Program-made: the position numbers and the translations under genes
Notes under the pieces: generated by a model
Database searches by the model: none
Seen by the model: only the letters and a program-made list of their open reading frames with translations
What the model was told of the DNA's origin: nothing
Part shown: piece after piece, positions 32,101 to 40,138 of the stretch
How the letters are laid out: every line of letters starts with the position of its first letter
Position numbering within the stretch: the first letter of the stretch is position 1
Source: Pseudarthrobacter sp. ATCC 49987
GTDB taxonomy: Bacteria; Actinomycetota; Actinomycetes; Actinomycetales; Micrococcaceae
Length of the DNA: 64,000 nt
NCBI RefSeq assembly: GCF_009928425.1
Contig: NZ_JAABNS010000001.1
Span: forward strand, 744,001-808,000
Reading direction: 5' to 3'

Positions 32101-32202
32101 GCCGGCCGATGGTGCCGGTTCGCCGGAGGAGTGCGGACACACAGGGAGCTTCCAGCGGGTCCGCACCGTTCCATCGACTTCGGGGGAGCGGCAGGCAGGC
32201 GG

Positions 32203-33261
32203 TCAGCCCAGCAGCCGGGCCACGACGTCGGCCACGGGACCCGCCTGCGCCTGCCGCCAGCCAGTGCCCGCCCACAGGTTGAGCCGCTCGGCATCCCCGG
32301 CTGCGGCTGCTGCCGCCCGCAGCGGAGCCGTGAGGTGGTGCACGGCGGGATAGGCCTCCGGCGCGTCGGGGTGGTCCCGCACGAACTCATTGACCAGCGC
32401 CCGGGCCGGCCTCCCGGTGAAGGCCCTCGTCAGCTGGGTCTGGGTGAAATGCGCGCTGGCGAGGGCGTCCTTGTGCAGCTGCCGGGCGCCGCTCTCGTCC
32501 GTGCGGAGGAACGCAGTGCCCAGCTGGGCGGCCTGTGCCCCCGCGGCCAGGACCTCCTCCAGCCCCGCCCGGTCCATCACGCCGCCGGCAGCAAGCAGCG
32601 CGAGCCCGACGGCGGTCCGCACCTTGGCGACCAGCTCCGCCGTCGGCCCTGGCTGGCCGCCGTCGTGGCTGCCGTCGTGCCCGGTGTCGGACCCGGCGGG
32701 GCGCGGCTGGAAGGCCGCGCTGTGGCCGCCGGCGCTCCCGTGCTGCACCACCAGCGCATCCACGCCCTGTCCGGCAGCTTCCAGCGCCTCGGCAACCGTC
32801 GTCACGGTGGCGAGCACTGCGGAGCCCGCCCGCTGCAGCGCACGCACAACACCGGTACCGGGGAGCCCGAACGCAAAACTGACGAGTTCCACCGGATCGG
32901 CGATCAGCGCTTCGACCTTGCCCTGCCAGTGGTCGTCGTCGTCGAGCCGCAGCGGCGGAACCGTCACGCCGAACCGCAGGGCATCCACACGCAGCCGGCT
33001 GCGGTAGTCCTCGAGCTGCGCCCGCACCTCCGCGGACGGCGGCAGCTGGGCGGGGTCGGGAACAAAGACATTCATGCCGAACCGTGCCCCGGAGGCGCGG
33101 GCGCTGCGGATCTCCGCCTGCATGGCCTCCATGCTCTTGTATCCGGCGGCCAGGAAGCCCAGGCCGCCGGCGTCATGCACGGCTTTTACGAAGGCCGGAG
33201 TGGAGGTCCCGCCGGCCATCGGGGCGGCGATGATGCGGGTACCAAAGATGTCATGCGGCAT
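32203..33261 (-). CDS. Nitronate monooxygenase (2-nitropropane dioxygenase family)
   Basis: A 352-residue FMN-dependent TIM-barrel enzyme of the NPD/NMO family, which oxidises nitronates such as propionate-3-nitronate. Landmarks are PMAGGTSTPAFVKAVHDAGGLGFLAAGY (as APMAGGTSTPAFVKAV), GMNVFVPD, VVQHGSAGGHSAAF (the FMN-binding QGxEAGGH equivalent), LLAAGGVMD and GAQAAQLGTAFLRTDES, all typical. The start ATG has AGGAG six bases upstream on the minus strand. It is divergent from the sugar-kinase-like gene with only 36 bp between them, which also holds that gene's -10 box. Confidence 0.9.
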   Translation of the reverse strand: MPHDIFGTRIIAAPMAGGTSTPAFVKAVHDAGGLGFLAAGYKSMEAMQAEIRSARASGARFGMNVFVPDPAQLPPSAEVRAQLEDYRSRLRVDALRFGVTVPPLRLDDDDHWQGKVEALIADPVELVSFAFGLPGTGVVRALQRAGSAVLATVTTVAEALEAAGQGVDALVVQHGSAGGHSAAFQPRPAGSDTGHDGSHDGGQPGPTAELVAKVRTAVGLALLAAGGVMDRAGLEEVLAAGAQAAQLGTAFLRTDESGARQLHKDALASAHFTQTQLTRAFTGRPARALVNEFVRDHPDAPEAYPAVHHLTAPLRAAAAAAGDAERLNLWAGTGWRQAQAGPVADVVARLLG

Positions 33262-33285
33262 TGCTCACTCCTGGAAAGGATTCAG

Positions 33286-33291
33286 TAGGCT
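33286..33291 (+). promoter_or_regulatory. -10 hexamer for leaderless kinase gene
   Basis: TAGGCT, then GTTCCG, then the GTG at 33298: a six-base gap. Confidence 0.6.
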
Positions 33292-33297
33292 GTTCCG

Positions 33298-34236
33298 GTG
33301 ACTCATTCTGACATCCCTCCGTCGGCGGACCCCGGTTCCCCGGCCGCTCCCGCCACCGGCGCAGTGATCGGCCTCGACATCGGCGGGACCAAGACGCGCG
33401 GCGTCCGCTTCGAAGACGGCAAAGCCGTGGCCGACGAATCTGTGGGCAGCTCCAACGTCCAGAACGTCAGCCGTGAGGAGGCGGCCCGCAACCTCGCCGG
33501 GCTCTTTGCCCGGATCGGGGGTGGAGAGGTTTCCCAGGTCTACGCGGGCGCCGGCGGCATCGATACGGACGACGACGCGGCAGCCCTCGCCGCGCTGATC
33601 GCGCCGCATGTGCCGAGCGCCCGCATCACCGTAGTCCACGACTCGAGGCTCCTGCTGGCTGCTGGCGGCGCAAGCACCGGCGTCGCCGTCATCGGCGGAA
33701 CGGGCTCGGCCGCCTGGGGCAGGAACAGCAGCGGCGAGGAGGCCCGCGCCGGCGGCTGGGGCTACCTGCTGGGCGACGAAGGCAGCGGGTACTGGCTGGG
33801 CCGCGAGGCAGTGCGCCACAGCCTGCGCCGGATGAACCAGGGGCTGGAACCGGACGAACTCACAACGGCACTGCTGGCCTCCTGCGGCGTGGATGACCCC
33901 AACAAGCTGATCGCGCTCTTCCATTCACCGCAGACCGGGCGCCGGTACTGGGCCGAACGGGCCCGGCTCGTGGTCGACGCTGCCGCCGCCGGGCACGCCG
34001 CCAGCCAGGAACTCGTGGACCAGGCCGGACGGGACCTGGCAGCCCTCGCAGAGCAGACGGTCCGGCAGCTCGGCATCGACGGCCCGGTGATCCTGGGCAG
34101 CGGACTGGGCATGAACGTCCCGCGCCTGCAGGAATCCTTCCGCACAGCCCTGGCCGCCGTGGGGATCACCGACGTCCGGGTCCTGGACCGGGATCCCGTC
34201 TTTGGTGTGCTCCAGCTCGTGGCCGAGCAGGGCTGA
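33298..34236 (+). CDS. BadF/BadG-type ATPase, N-acetylglucosamine-kinase-like
   Basis: A 312-residue ASKHA-fold ATPase of the BadF/BadG/BcrA/BcrD family, resembling N-acetylglucosamine kinases. The phosphate-1 loop is VIGLDIGGTKTRGVRF (GLDIGGTKT), the connect/phosphate-2 region is VAVIGGTGSAAWG, GWGYLLGDEGSGYWLGREA is the family signature, and the adenosine loop is VILGSGLGMNV. A ~20-residue Ser/Pro/Ala-rich leader precedes the fold. Probable role: phosphorylation of an amino sugar released from cell-wall or chitin turnover. No sugar transporter lies beside it. The GTG start is set by the leaderless spacing. Confidence 0.85.
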   Translation: MTHSDIPPSADPGSPAAPATGAVIGLDIGGTKTRGVRFEDGKAVADESVGSSNVQNVSREEAARNLAGLFARIGGGEVSQVYAGAGGIDTDDDAAALAALIAPHVPSARITVVHDSRLLLAAGGASTGVAVIGGTGSAAWGRNSSGEEARAGGWGYLLGDEGSGYWLGREAVRHSLRRMNQGLEPDELTTALLASCGVDDPNKLIALFHSPQTGRRYWAERARLVVDAAAAGHAASQELVDQAGRDLAALAEQTVRQLGIDGPVILGSGLGMNVPRLQESFRTALAAVGITDVRVLDRDPVFGVLQLVAEQG

Positions 34237-34270
34237 TCAGGCCCGGCGGACTCCGACGCCGGCGGGCTAC

Positions 34271-34276
34271 TACGCT
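34271..34276 (+). promoter_or_regulatory. -10 hexamer for leaderless Nudix gene
   Basis: TACGCT, then GGAACA, then the ATG at 34283: a six-base gap. Confidence 0.55.
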
Positions 34277-34282
34277 GGAACA

Positions 34283-34735
34283 ATGAGCCTGAACTTCGAC
34301 ACCCGCCCCGCCGCATACGCGGTCATCATCCGCGACGGCGCCATCCTCCTGGCGTACTGGAAGCAGGGCGGCAAGGAGGGCTGGACCCTGCCGGGCGGCG
34401 GCCTTGACCTGGCCGAGCACCCTGTCGACGGCTGCCGCCGGGAGATCTACGAGGAAACCGGATACCACGCGGAGGTCGGCGCCATGCTGGGGATCGACGT
34501 CGGGCACTGGCCCGCGGAGATCCGGATCGACGGCGGCGAACGGGACTTCCAGTCCCTCCGGCTCGTCTACGAGGCGACCATTACCGGCGGGGACCTGCGG
34601 CACGAAGTGGACGGCAGCACTACCCACGCGGCCTGGATCCCGCTGGCGGACGTCGCGGGGCTCAACAAGGTCTCGCTCGTCGACGCCGCGCTCCGGCTCC
34701 ACCGCGAGCGGCCGCTGAACGGCAAACTATCCTGA
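34283..34735 (+). CDS. Nudix hydrolase
   Basis: A 150-residue Nudix enzyme that hydrolyses a nucleoside diphosphate linked to another group. The complete 23-residue Nudix box is present, from GGGLDLAEHP to REIYEETGY, with the REUxEExGU glutamates intact. It begins with a short strand region (YAVIIRDGAILLAYWKQGGKEGWTLPGG, visible as AVIIRDGAILLAY). The substrate is not predictable from sequence. The ATG is chosen because it lies six bases after TACGCT. Confidence 0.87.
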   Translation: MSLNFDTRPAAYAVIIRDGAILLAYWKQGGKEGWTLPGGGLDLAEHPVDGCRREIYEETGYHAEVGAMLGIDVGHWPAEIRIDGGERDFQSLRLVYEATITGGDLRHEVDGSTTHAAWIPLADVAGLNKVSLVDAALRLHRERPLNGKLS

Positions 34736-34767
34736 CCGTTTCCTAGCCAGGCCCCGGGGCATCCGGC

Positions 34768-34773
34768 TATCCT
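34768..34773 (+). promoter_or_regulatory. -10 hexamer upstream of the small ORF and rsgA
   Basis: TATCCT is the best -10 candidate in the Nudix-rsgA gap; it would start a leadered transcript about 40 bases before the small ORF at 34820 and about 190 bases before rsgA. Confidence 0.4.
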
Positions 34774-34819
34774 AAAAACCGGCAGAATCGCCGATCGCGG
34801 GAACAGGGAGGTGGAGACG

Positions 34820-34900
34820 ATGACTGCAACAGTCCGGTGCGCGCTGCGCGCCACCATCAGCCACTCCACCATTCCCGCCCCGGCCTTCAGCACCCACTAG
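34820..34900 (+). CDS. Possible 26-residue leader peptide upstream of rsgA
   Basis: A short ORF starting ATG with a strong AGGGAGG ribosome site (34805-34811), eight bases upstream, better than that of most genes here. The peptide begins MTATVRCALRATI and ends PAPAFSTH; it has one Cys and two His and no run of a single amino acid. A hairpin follows almost at once: CTGC...GGTTC, AAGA, GAACC...GCAG at about 34907-34934. RsgA starts 70 bases after the stop. An ORF with a strong ribosome site, then a hairpin, then a gene is the layout of an attenuating leader peptide. No known leader family is recognised and expression is unproven. Confidence 0.4.
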   Translation: MTATVRCALRATISHSTIPAPAFSTH

Positions 34901-34970
34901 CCTTACTGCTGCCCGGTTCAAGAGAACCCGCAGCGCGGCACGTGCACCGGGGCCCATCAAAGGGTTTTCG

Positions 34971-36167
34971 TTGACTACTCCATCTGCACGTCCCGGCGCC
35001 TCGGGCGCCGCCCACCCCATCCCCACCGATCTTCCCGCCGGACCGGCAGGGTTCGGCTTCACGGCCGCCGTCGCCGAACACTTCGCGGCCCACCCCGTGC
35101 CAGGCGGCACCGGCGCGGGCCGGGTCATCCGCGTGGACCGGAACCTGGTCCTTGTCGCCACACACGACACGACCCTCCGTTTGCCCTATCCCGGCACCGG
35201 GGAACTGCCCGCCACCGGGGACTGGGTCTGGTTGGGATCCAATACCGCCAGGGAGCCTGCCATCGCGAAGATCCTGCCCCGGCACTCGGAACTGAGCCGC
35301 AAGCGCGCGTTCGAGGCCTCCTCGGAGGCGCAGGTGCTGGGCGCCAACATGGACATCGTCGGCGTCGTGGTGCCCGTGGACCGGCCGCTCACCCACAACC
35401 GGCTCGAACGCACCCTCGTCGCGGCCTGGGACTCCGGCGCCACCCCGCTCGTCATCATCACCAAAGCGGACCTTGCCGACGTCGCGGACGACGTCGTTGG
35501 CGAGGTCATGCTCCAGGCCGCCGGCGTCGCAGTGGTCACCACCTCCGCGGAACAGCGCGACGGCCTCGATGAACTGCTGGGCCACCTCCCGCCCGGCGGC
35601 ACCCTCGTGCTGCTGGGGCCCTCGGGAGCCGGAAAATCCACACTCATCAACGCCCTCGCCGGTGCCGAAGTCCAGGAAACCGGGGCAGTCCGGTCCGGCG
35701 ACGGCAAGGGCAAGCACACCACCACCGCCCGCGAACTGGTCCCCCTGCCGGGCGGTGCCGTGCTGATGGACACCCCGGGGGTGCGCGGTTTCGGGCTGTT
35801 CGACGCCGACGGCGGGATGACGGAGATGTTCGGCGATCTCGAGGAACTCTTCGGGCAATGCCGGTTCTCCGACTGCGCCCACGGCAGCGAGCCCGGCTGC
35901 GCCGTGCGGGCCGCCCTCGCGGACGGTTCCCTCGAGGACCGCCGCTGGGCGAGCTACCTGAAGCTCCAACGTGAACTCGCGGCCCTGGCACGGCGGCACG
36001 ATTCTGCGGCCAGCCGCGCCTACGCCCGGGAGTGGCACCAGCAGGTTTCGGCTGCCGGCAAGAGCCAGCGGTCGGCGGAAAGGGACAGCCACGAGGCGGC
36101 CGAAAACCGGGGCGCGAAGCGCGGCCGGAAGGGCCGGGGCGGGCCCGACCGAATGGGCGCGCAGTGA
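34971..36167 (+). CDS. rsgA: Small ribosomal subunit biogenesis GTPase RsgA
   Basis: A 398-residue circularly permuted GTPase (YjeQ/RsgA) that helps late maturation of the 30S subunit. The order of G motifs is permuted as expected: G4 TKAD, then G1 GPSGAGKST, then G2/G3 with DTPGVRGFG. An N-terminal OB-like region precedes, and a C-terminal zinc site is seen as CRFSDCAHGSEPGC. The last ~50 residues are basic (KSQRSAERD...KRGRKGRGG), probably for rRNA contact. The TTG start has an AAGGG sequence nearby; the preceding small ORF and hairpin may regulate it. Confidence 0.93.
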   Translation: MTTPSARPGASGAAHPIPTDLPAGPAGFGFTAAVAEHFAAHPVPGGTGAGRVIRVDRNLVLVATHDTTLRLPYPGTGELPATGDWVWLGSNTAREPAIAKILPRHSELSRKRAFEASSEAQVLGANMDIVGVVVPVDRPLTHNRLERTLVAAWDSGATPLVIITKADLADVADDVVGEVMLQAAGVAVVTTSAEQRDGLDELLGHLPPGGTLVLLGPSGAGKSTLINALAGAEVQETGAVRSGDGKGKHTTTARELVPLPGGAVLMDTPGVRGFGLFDADGGMTEMFGDLEELFGQCRFSDCAHGSEPGCAVRAALADGSLEDRRWASYLKLQRELAALARRHDSAASRAYAREWHQQVSAAGKSQRSAERDSHEAAENRGAKRGRKGRGGPDRMGAQ

Positions 36168-36202
36168 CCCCGCGATTGCCTGTGTAGCACCTCAATGGCG
36201 GT

Positions 36203-36246
36203 GGATGGGTGCTGCCGGAAAAACTTCTCCGGCGCGGCACCCATCC
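36203..36246 (+). terminator. Terminator after rsgA
   Basis: GGATGGGTGC pairs with GCACCCATCC, with an inner GCCGG/CCGGC stem and an AAAAACTTCT loop; flanking GGCGG/CCGCC can extend it. It lies 35 bases after the rsgA stop. Confidence 0.8.
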
Positions 36247-36425
36247 TTCGCCGCCTGTCCTACGAACCACTACGTCAGCCCCGGTGCCCTTGTTCAGGTC
36301 CCTGACTTTGCCAGCCGCGCTGGCTAGGCTGTGTTCTACCGTCTTTACAGCCAAAAATCAGCATGCATATGATCAGTTGGCTGGACCGCCCGATGTTGCC
36401 GCCAACAGAAAAGGTAAGCCCGGAA

Positions 36426-37520
36426 ATGGCTGAAGCCATGATCGAGTTCCAGAACGTCACCAAGCAGTACCAGGGCGGCCAGGCCGCCGTCGACGGCCTG
36501 ACCATGTCCATCGACCAAGGCGCCATCACGGTCTTCGTCGGGCCCTCGGGGTGCGGCAAGACCACCTCGCTGCGAATGATCAACCGCATGGTCGAGCCGA
36601 CGTCAGGGACCATCACCGTTGGCGGCCAGGACGTCACCTCAGTGCCCGCGGCGAAGCTGCGCCGCTCCATGGGCTACGTGATGCAGTCCTCCGGGCTGAT
36701 GCCGCACCGTTCCGTGCTGGACAACATCGCCACCGTGCCCCGGCTCAACGGCGTGTCCAAGGCCGAGGCGCGCAAGCGCGCACAGGAACTGCTCGACGTC
36801 GTCGGGCTGGCGTCCGCGCTCGGCAAGCGCTACCCCTCCCAGCTGTCCGGCGGACAGCAGCAGCGCGTCGGGGTGGCGCGGGCGCTCGCCGCCGACCCTC
36901 CCGTGCTGCTCATGGATGAACCCTTCAGCGCCGTGGACCCTGTGGTCCGCGACGAACTGCAGCAGGAACTCCTCAGGCTCCAGCGCGACCTCGCCAAGAC
37001 CATCGTCTTCGTCACCCACGATATTGACGAGGCCACCATGCTGGGGGACAAGGTCGCTGTATTCGGCCTCGGCGGCAAACTGGCGCAATACGCCACTCCG
37101 GAGGAAATCCTCCGCGCCCCGGCCAACGACTTCGTGGCATCCTTCGTGGGCCGGGACCGCGGCTTCCGGCACTTGGGCTTCAGCCCGTCCGACGGCGTTA
37201 CCGTGCACCCTGCCCGGACGGTCACCCCCGGAGAACTCGAGACCGGCGGCAACGCCTCCGGCGACTGGGAACTGGTGGTCGACGACAGCCTGCGTCCCCT
37301 CGGCTGGTCCGGTCCGGTCAAGGGTGCCGGCACGGTTCCCGGCGGATCCCTCTTCCGGAAGGGCGACACGCTCCGCCGCGCCCTCGACGCGGCGCTGTCA
37401 TCGCCGTCCGGACTCGGCGTCGCGGTGGACGCGGACGGCCGGGTGGCCGGCGTCATCACCGCCGAAGAAGTCCTCGCCGTGATCGAATCCGACCGCCACG
37501 TCCGCCAGGGCGCGCTCTGA
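36426..37520 (+). CDS. Osmoprotectant (glycine betaine/choline) ABC transporter, ATP-binding subunit
   Basis: A 364-residue ProV/OpuCA-type ATPase. Motifs: Walker A VGPSGCGKTTS, the SQLSGGQQQRVGVARALA signature and Walker B VLLMDEPFSAVD. The ~110 residues after the ATPase core resemble the CBS-domain region that senses ionic strength in this family, ending in VITAEEVLAVIESDRHVRQGAL. First gene of a four-gene operon; its stop overlaps the start of the first permease by one base. The ATG 36426 is used; ATG 36438 is a close alternative and the frame also opens upstream. Confidence 0.88.
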   Translation: MAEAMIEFQNVTKQYQGGQAAVDGLTMSIDQGAITVFVGPSGCGKTTSLRMINRMVEPTSGTITVGGQDVTSVPAAKLRRSMGYVMQSSGLMPHRSVLDNIATVPRLNGVSKAEARKRAQELLDVVGLASALGKRYPSQLSGGQQQRVGVARALAADPPVLLMDEPFSAVDPVVRDELQQELLRLQRDLAKTIVFVTHDIDEATMLGDKVAVFGLGGKLAQYATPEEILRAPANDFVASFVGRDRGFRHLGFSPSDGVTVHPARTVTPGELETGGNASGDWELVVDDSLRPLGWSGPVKGAGTVPGGSLFRKGDTLRRALDAALSSPSGLGVAVDADGRVAGVITAEEVLAVIESDRHVRQGAL

Positions 37521-38272
37521 TGGACTGGTTCCTGGCCAACAGCGCGCAGGTCTTCAGCCTCGCCGGCCAGCACCTCGTCCTGGCCATCCTGCCGATGGTG
37601 TTCGGAGTGCTGATTGCCGTCCCCCTGGCCCAGTTCGCCCGGCAGAACCGCGCGCTCCGGTCCGCGGTCCTGACCGGTTCCTCGCTGCTCTACACCATCC
37701 CGTCCCTGGCGCTTTTCATCATCCTGCCGACAGTCCTCGGAACCCGGATCCTGGATCCGGTCAACGTCGTCGTGGCCCTGACCATCTACGCCGTGGCCCT
37801 GCTCGTGCGCGCCACCCTGGACGCCTTTGACTCGGTGGACGAGGACCTCCGGCAGGCCGCCGTCGCCATGGGATTCAAACCCTTCGCCCGTTTCCTGCAG
37901 ATCGACCTGCCGCTGTCCCTGCCGGTGCTGTTCGCCGGACTGCGGGTTGTCTCCGTCAGCAACATCTCGCTGGTCAGCGTCGCGGCCCTGCTCGGCATCG
38001 GCAACCTCGGAATGCTCTTCACCTCGGGCCTGCAGCGCGACTTCGTCACCGAGGTGGTGGTAGGCATCATCGCCATCCTCATCCTTGCCCTGCTGATGGA
38101 CGCGGTCCTCGTCCTGCTCGAACGGCTGCTGACGCCCTGGACCCGCGCCGCGGCCGCCACGGGCGCCAGCGCCGATTCCGGCAGCGTTTCCGACGACGGA
38201 CGCGGCAAGGCGGGCACCGCTGCCGCAGCGCTGCGGTTCGCGCGGCCCAAGACCGGAGGGGGGAACGCATGA
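37520..38272 (+). CDS. Osmoprotectant ABC transporter permease 1
   Basis: A 250-residue permease with about five or six transmembrane helices. The cytoplasmic EAA-like loop is RQAAVAMGFKPFARFLQIDLPLSLPV (seen as AAVAMGFKPFARFLQIDLPL), which contacts the ATPase. The C-terminal ~45 residues are hydrophilic and Ala/Gly-rich. The start overlaps the ATPase gene by one base and the stop overlaps the next permease by four (ATGA), indicating translational coupling. Confidence 0.87.
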   Translation: MDWFLANSAQVFSLAGQHLVLAILPMVFGVLIAVPLAQFARQNRALRSAVLTGSSLLYTIPSLALFIILPTVLGTRILDPVNVVVALTIYAVALLVRATLDAFDSVDEDLRQAAVAMGFKPFARFLQIDLPLSLPVLFAGLRVVSVSNISLVSVAALLGIGNLGMLFTSGLQRDFVTEVVVGIIAILILALLMDAVLVLLERLLTPWTRAAAATGASADSGSVSDDGRGKAGTAAAALRFARPKTGGGNA

Positions 38273-39015
38273 GCAACGTCGTCACCGACACCTTCGCGTG
38301 GCTCGGCGATCCGGAGCACTGGTCCGGCAGCGCCGGAATCCCCGCGCGGCTGGCAGAGCACCTGCTCTACACCGGCCTGGTCATGCTGATCGCCACCGCC
38401 ATTGCCGTGCCCATCGGCCTGTACGTCGGACACACCGGGCGCGGGCGGGTCGCCGCCGTGGCCGTCGCCGGCGCCCTCCGTGCCCTGCCGACCCTTGGCC
38501 TGCTGACGCTCTTCGTCCTGCTGGCCGGCATCGGCCTCATGCCGCCGATCTGGGCCCTCGTGATCCTGACGGTACCTCCGCTGCTCGCAGGCACTTACGC
38601 CGGCATCTCCAGCGTGGACCGCAACGTCGTCGACGCCGCGCGGGCCATGGGCATGACGGAGATCCAGGTGCTCTTCCGCGCCGAATTCCCCAACGCGCTG
38701 CCTGTCATGTACGGCGGGTTCCGGACCGGCGTGCTCCAGGCCATCGCCACCGTCTCGGTGGTGGCGTACATCAACCTGGGCGGCCTCGGCCGGTACCTTT
38801 TCGACGGCCTCGTGCTGTCCGACTTCCCCCAGATGCTGGGCGGATCCCTGCTCATCGCCGGGCTGGCCATCGCCGTCGACCTTGTCCTCGCCCTCATCCA
38901 GAGGCTCTTCCTGTCCCAGGGGGCCTCTTCACAGCCAAACCGGAGCCAGCAGGCTGCGGTTGATCTCACAGACCCCGTACCCGCGGGGACTGTTGTTCAA
39001 GGAGGTACGTCATGA
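38269..39015 (+). CDS. Osmoprotectant ABC transporter permease 2
   Basis: A 248-residue permease with six hydrophobic segments and the EAA-type loop VDAARAMGMTEIQVLFRAEFPNALPV (as AARAMGMTEIQVLFRAEFPN). It is similar in topology to permease 1 but not a simple duplicate. It overlaps both neighbours (ATGA at each end). Confidence 0.87.
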   Translation: MSNVVTDTFAWLGDPEHWSGSAGIPARLAEHLLYTGLVMLIATAIAVPIGLYVGHTGRGRVAAVAVAGALRALPTLGLLTLFVLLAGIGLMPPIWALVILTVPPLLAGTYAGISSVDRNVVDAARAMGMTEIQVLFRAEFPNALPVMYGGFRTGVLQAIATVSVVAYINLGGLGRYLFDGLVLSDFPQMLGGSLLIAGLAIAVDLVLALIQRLFLSQGASSQPNRSQQAAVDLTDPVPAGTVVQGGTS

Positions 39016-39974
39016 AGGAAACCCGCCAACGAGCACTCGGCAGGCGCGCATTCGGCGGCCTGGCCGCCGGCGTCGGCCTGGCCATGGCATTGTCCGCCTG
39101 CGGAGGCTCGTCCAATCCGCTCTCGTCAGCCCCCGCGACGGGCGGGGCCGCGTCCGGTTCGGGCTCGGCCCTCGTGATCGGTTCCGCCGATTTCCCCGAG
39201 AGCCAGATCATCGCCGAGGTCTACGCCGGTGCGCTCAACGGCGCCGGCGTCACGGCGAGCACCAAGCCGAACATCGGTTCCCGCGAGGTCTACTTCAAGG
39301 CCGTCCAGGACGGATCGGTGGACGTCATCCCCGACTACAGCGGCAACCTGCTGCTGCACGTCAGCAAGGACGCCACAGAGGTCTCGGCCGCAGACATCTA
39401 CAAGGCACTCCCGGGCAAGCTGCCCGAGGGACTGGCCGTGCTGGAGCCCTCCAAGGCCGAGGACAAGGACGCCATGGTGGTCACGAAAGCCACCGCGGAG
39501 AAGTACCAGCTGAAGTCGATCGAAGACCTCGCCAAGGTCTGCAGCGAAATTGTTGTGGGCGCCCCGGCGACCTTCGCCGAACGCGCCTACGGGCTGCCGG
39601 GCCTGGCGAAGAACTACAACTGCGTACCCAAGAAGCTGGAGCCGTTCAGCGACGGCGGCGGAGCCGTTACGCTCAAGGCCCTCCTCTCGGACCAGGTCCA
39701 GGTGGCCGACATCTACACCACCACCCCGTCCATCGCGGACAACGACCTGGTGGTGCTTGAGGACCCGAAGAACAACTTCATCGCCCAGCAGGTCCTGCCG
39801 CTGTACAACAAGGCCAAGATGACGGACAAGGCGAAGGAAGCCCTGAACGCCGTCTCCAAGACCCTCACCACCGAGGATCTGATCAACCTCAACCGGGCAG
39901 TCAGTGGCAGCCAGAAGCAGAACCCGAAGGACGCTGCGGCTGCCTGGCTCAAAGACAAGGGCATCGTCAAGTAA
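39012..39974 (+). CDS. Osmoprotectant ABC transporter substrate-binding lipoprotein
   Basis: A 320-residue OpuAC/ProX-type binding protein. The signal peptide has a twin-arginine-like RRAFGGLAAG and the lipobox LSACGGS with Cys at about residue 36. The mature part opens with VIGSADFPESQIIAEVYAGAL (as GSADFPESQIIAEVYAGAL), typical of this family. A hinge region contains APATFAERAYGLPGL. Substrates are quaternary amines such as glycine betaine or choline; aromatic-cage residues cannot be assigned without a model. Last gene of the operon, followed by a terminator. Confidence 0.88.
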   Translation: MKETRQRALGRRAFGGLAAGVGLAMALSACGGSSNPLSSAPATGGAASGSGSALVIGSADFPESQIIAEVYAGALNGAGVTASTKPNIGSREVYFKAVQDGSVDVIPDYSGNLLLHVSKDATEVSAADIYKALPGKLPEGLAVLEPSKAEDKDAMVVTKATAEKYQLKSIEDLAKVCSEIVVGAPATFAERAYGLPGLAKNYNCVPKKLEPFSDGGGAVTLKALLSDQVQVADIYTTTPSIADNDLVVLEDPKNNFIAQQVLPLYNKAKMTDKAKEALNAVSKTLTTEDLINLNRAVSGSQKQNPKDAAAAWLKDKGIVK

Positions 39975-40000
39975 GCGTCGCATCCGGGCCTTTCTGACCA

Positions 40001-40054
40001 ACGACGGCGGCTGCCGGCTCCTCCGGTCCACGGGGAGCCCGGCAGCCGCCGTCG
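40001..40054 (+). terminator. Terminator after the osmoprotectant operon
   Basis: ACGACGGCGGCTGCCGG on the left pairs with CCGGCAGCCGCCGTCGT on the right, with further CTCC/GGAG pairing inside; a TTCGTTT tail follows. A very stable 17-plus-pair stem located 27 bases after the operon's last stop. Confidence 0.85.
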
Positions 40055-40138
40055 TTCGTTTCCTGCCTGTGACGGCCGGACACCCCCTGTGAGTCAGATC
40101 TCAGCGGAAGTACATCCTCCATATGGCATATTTGATGG

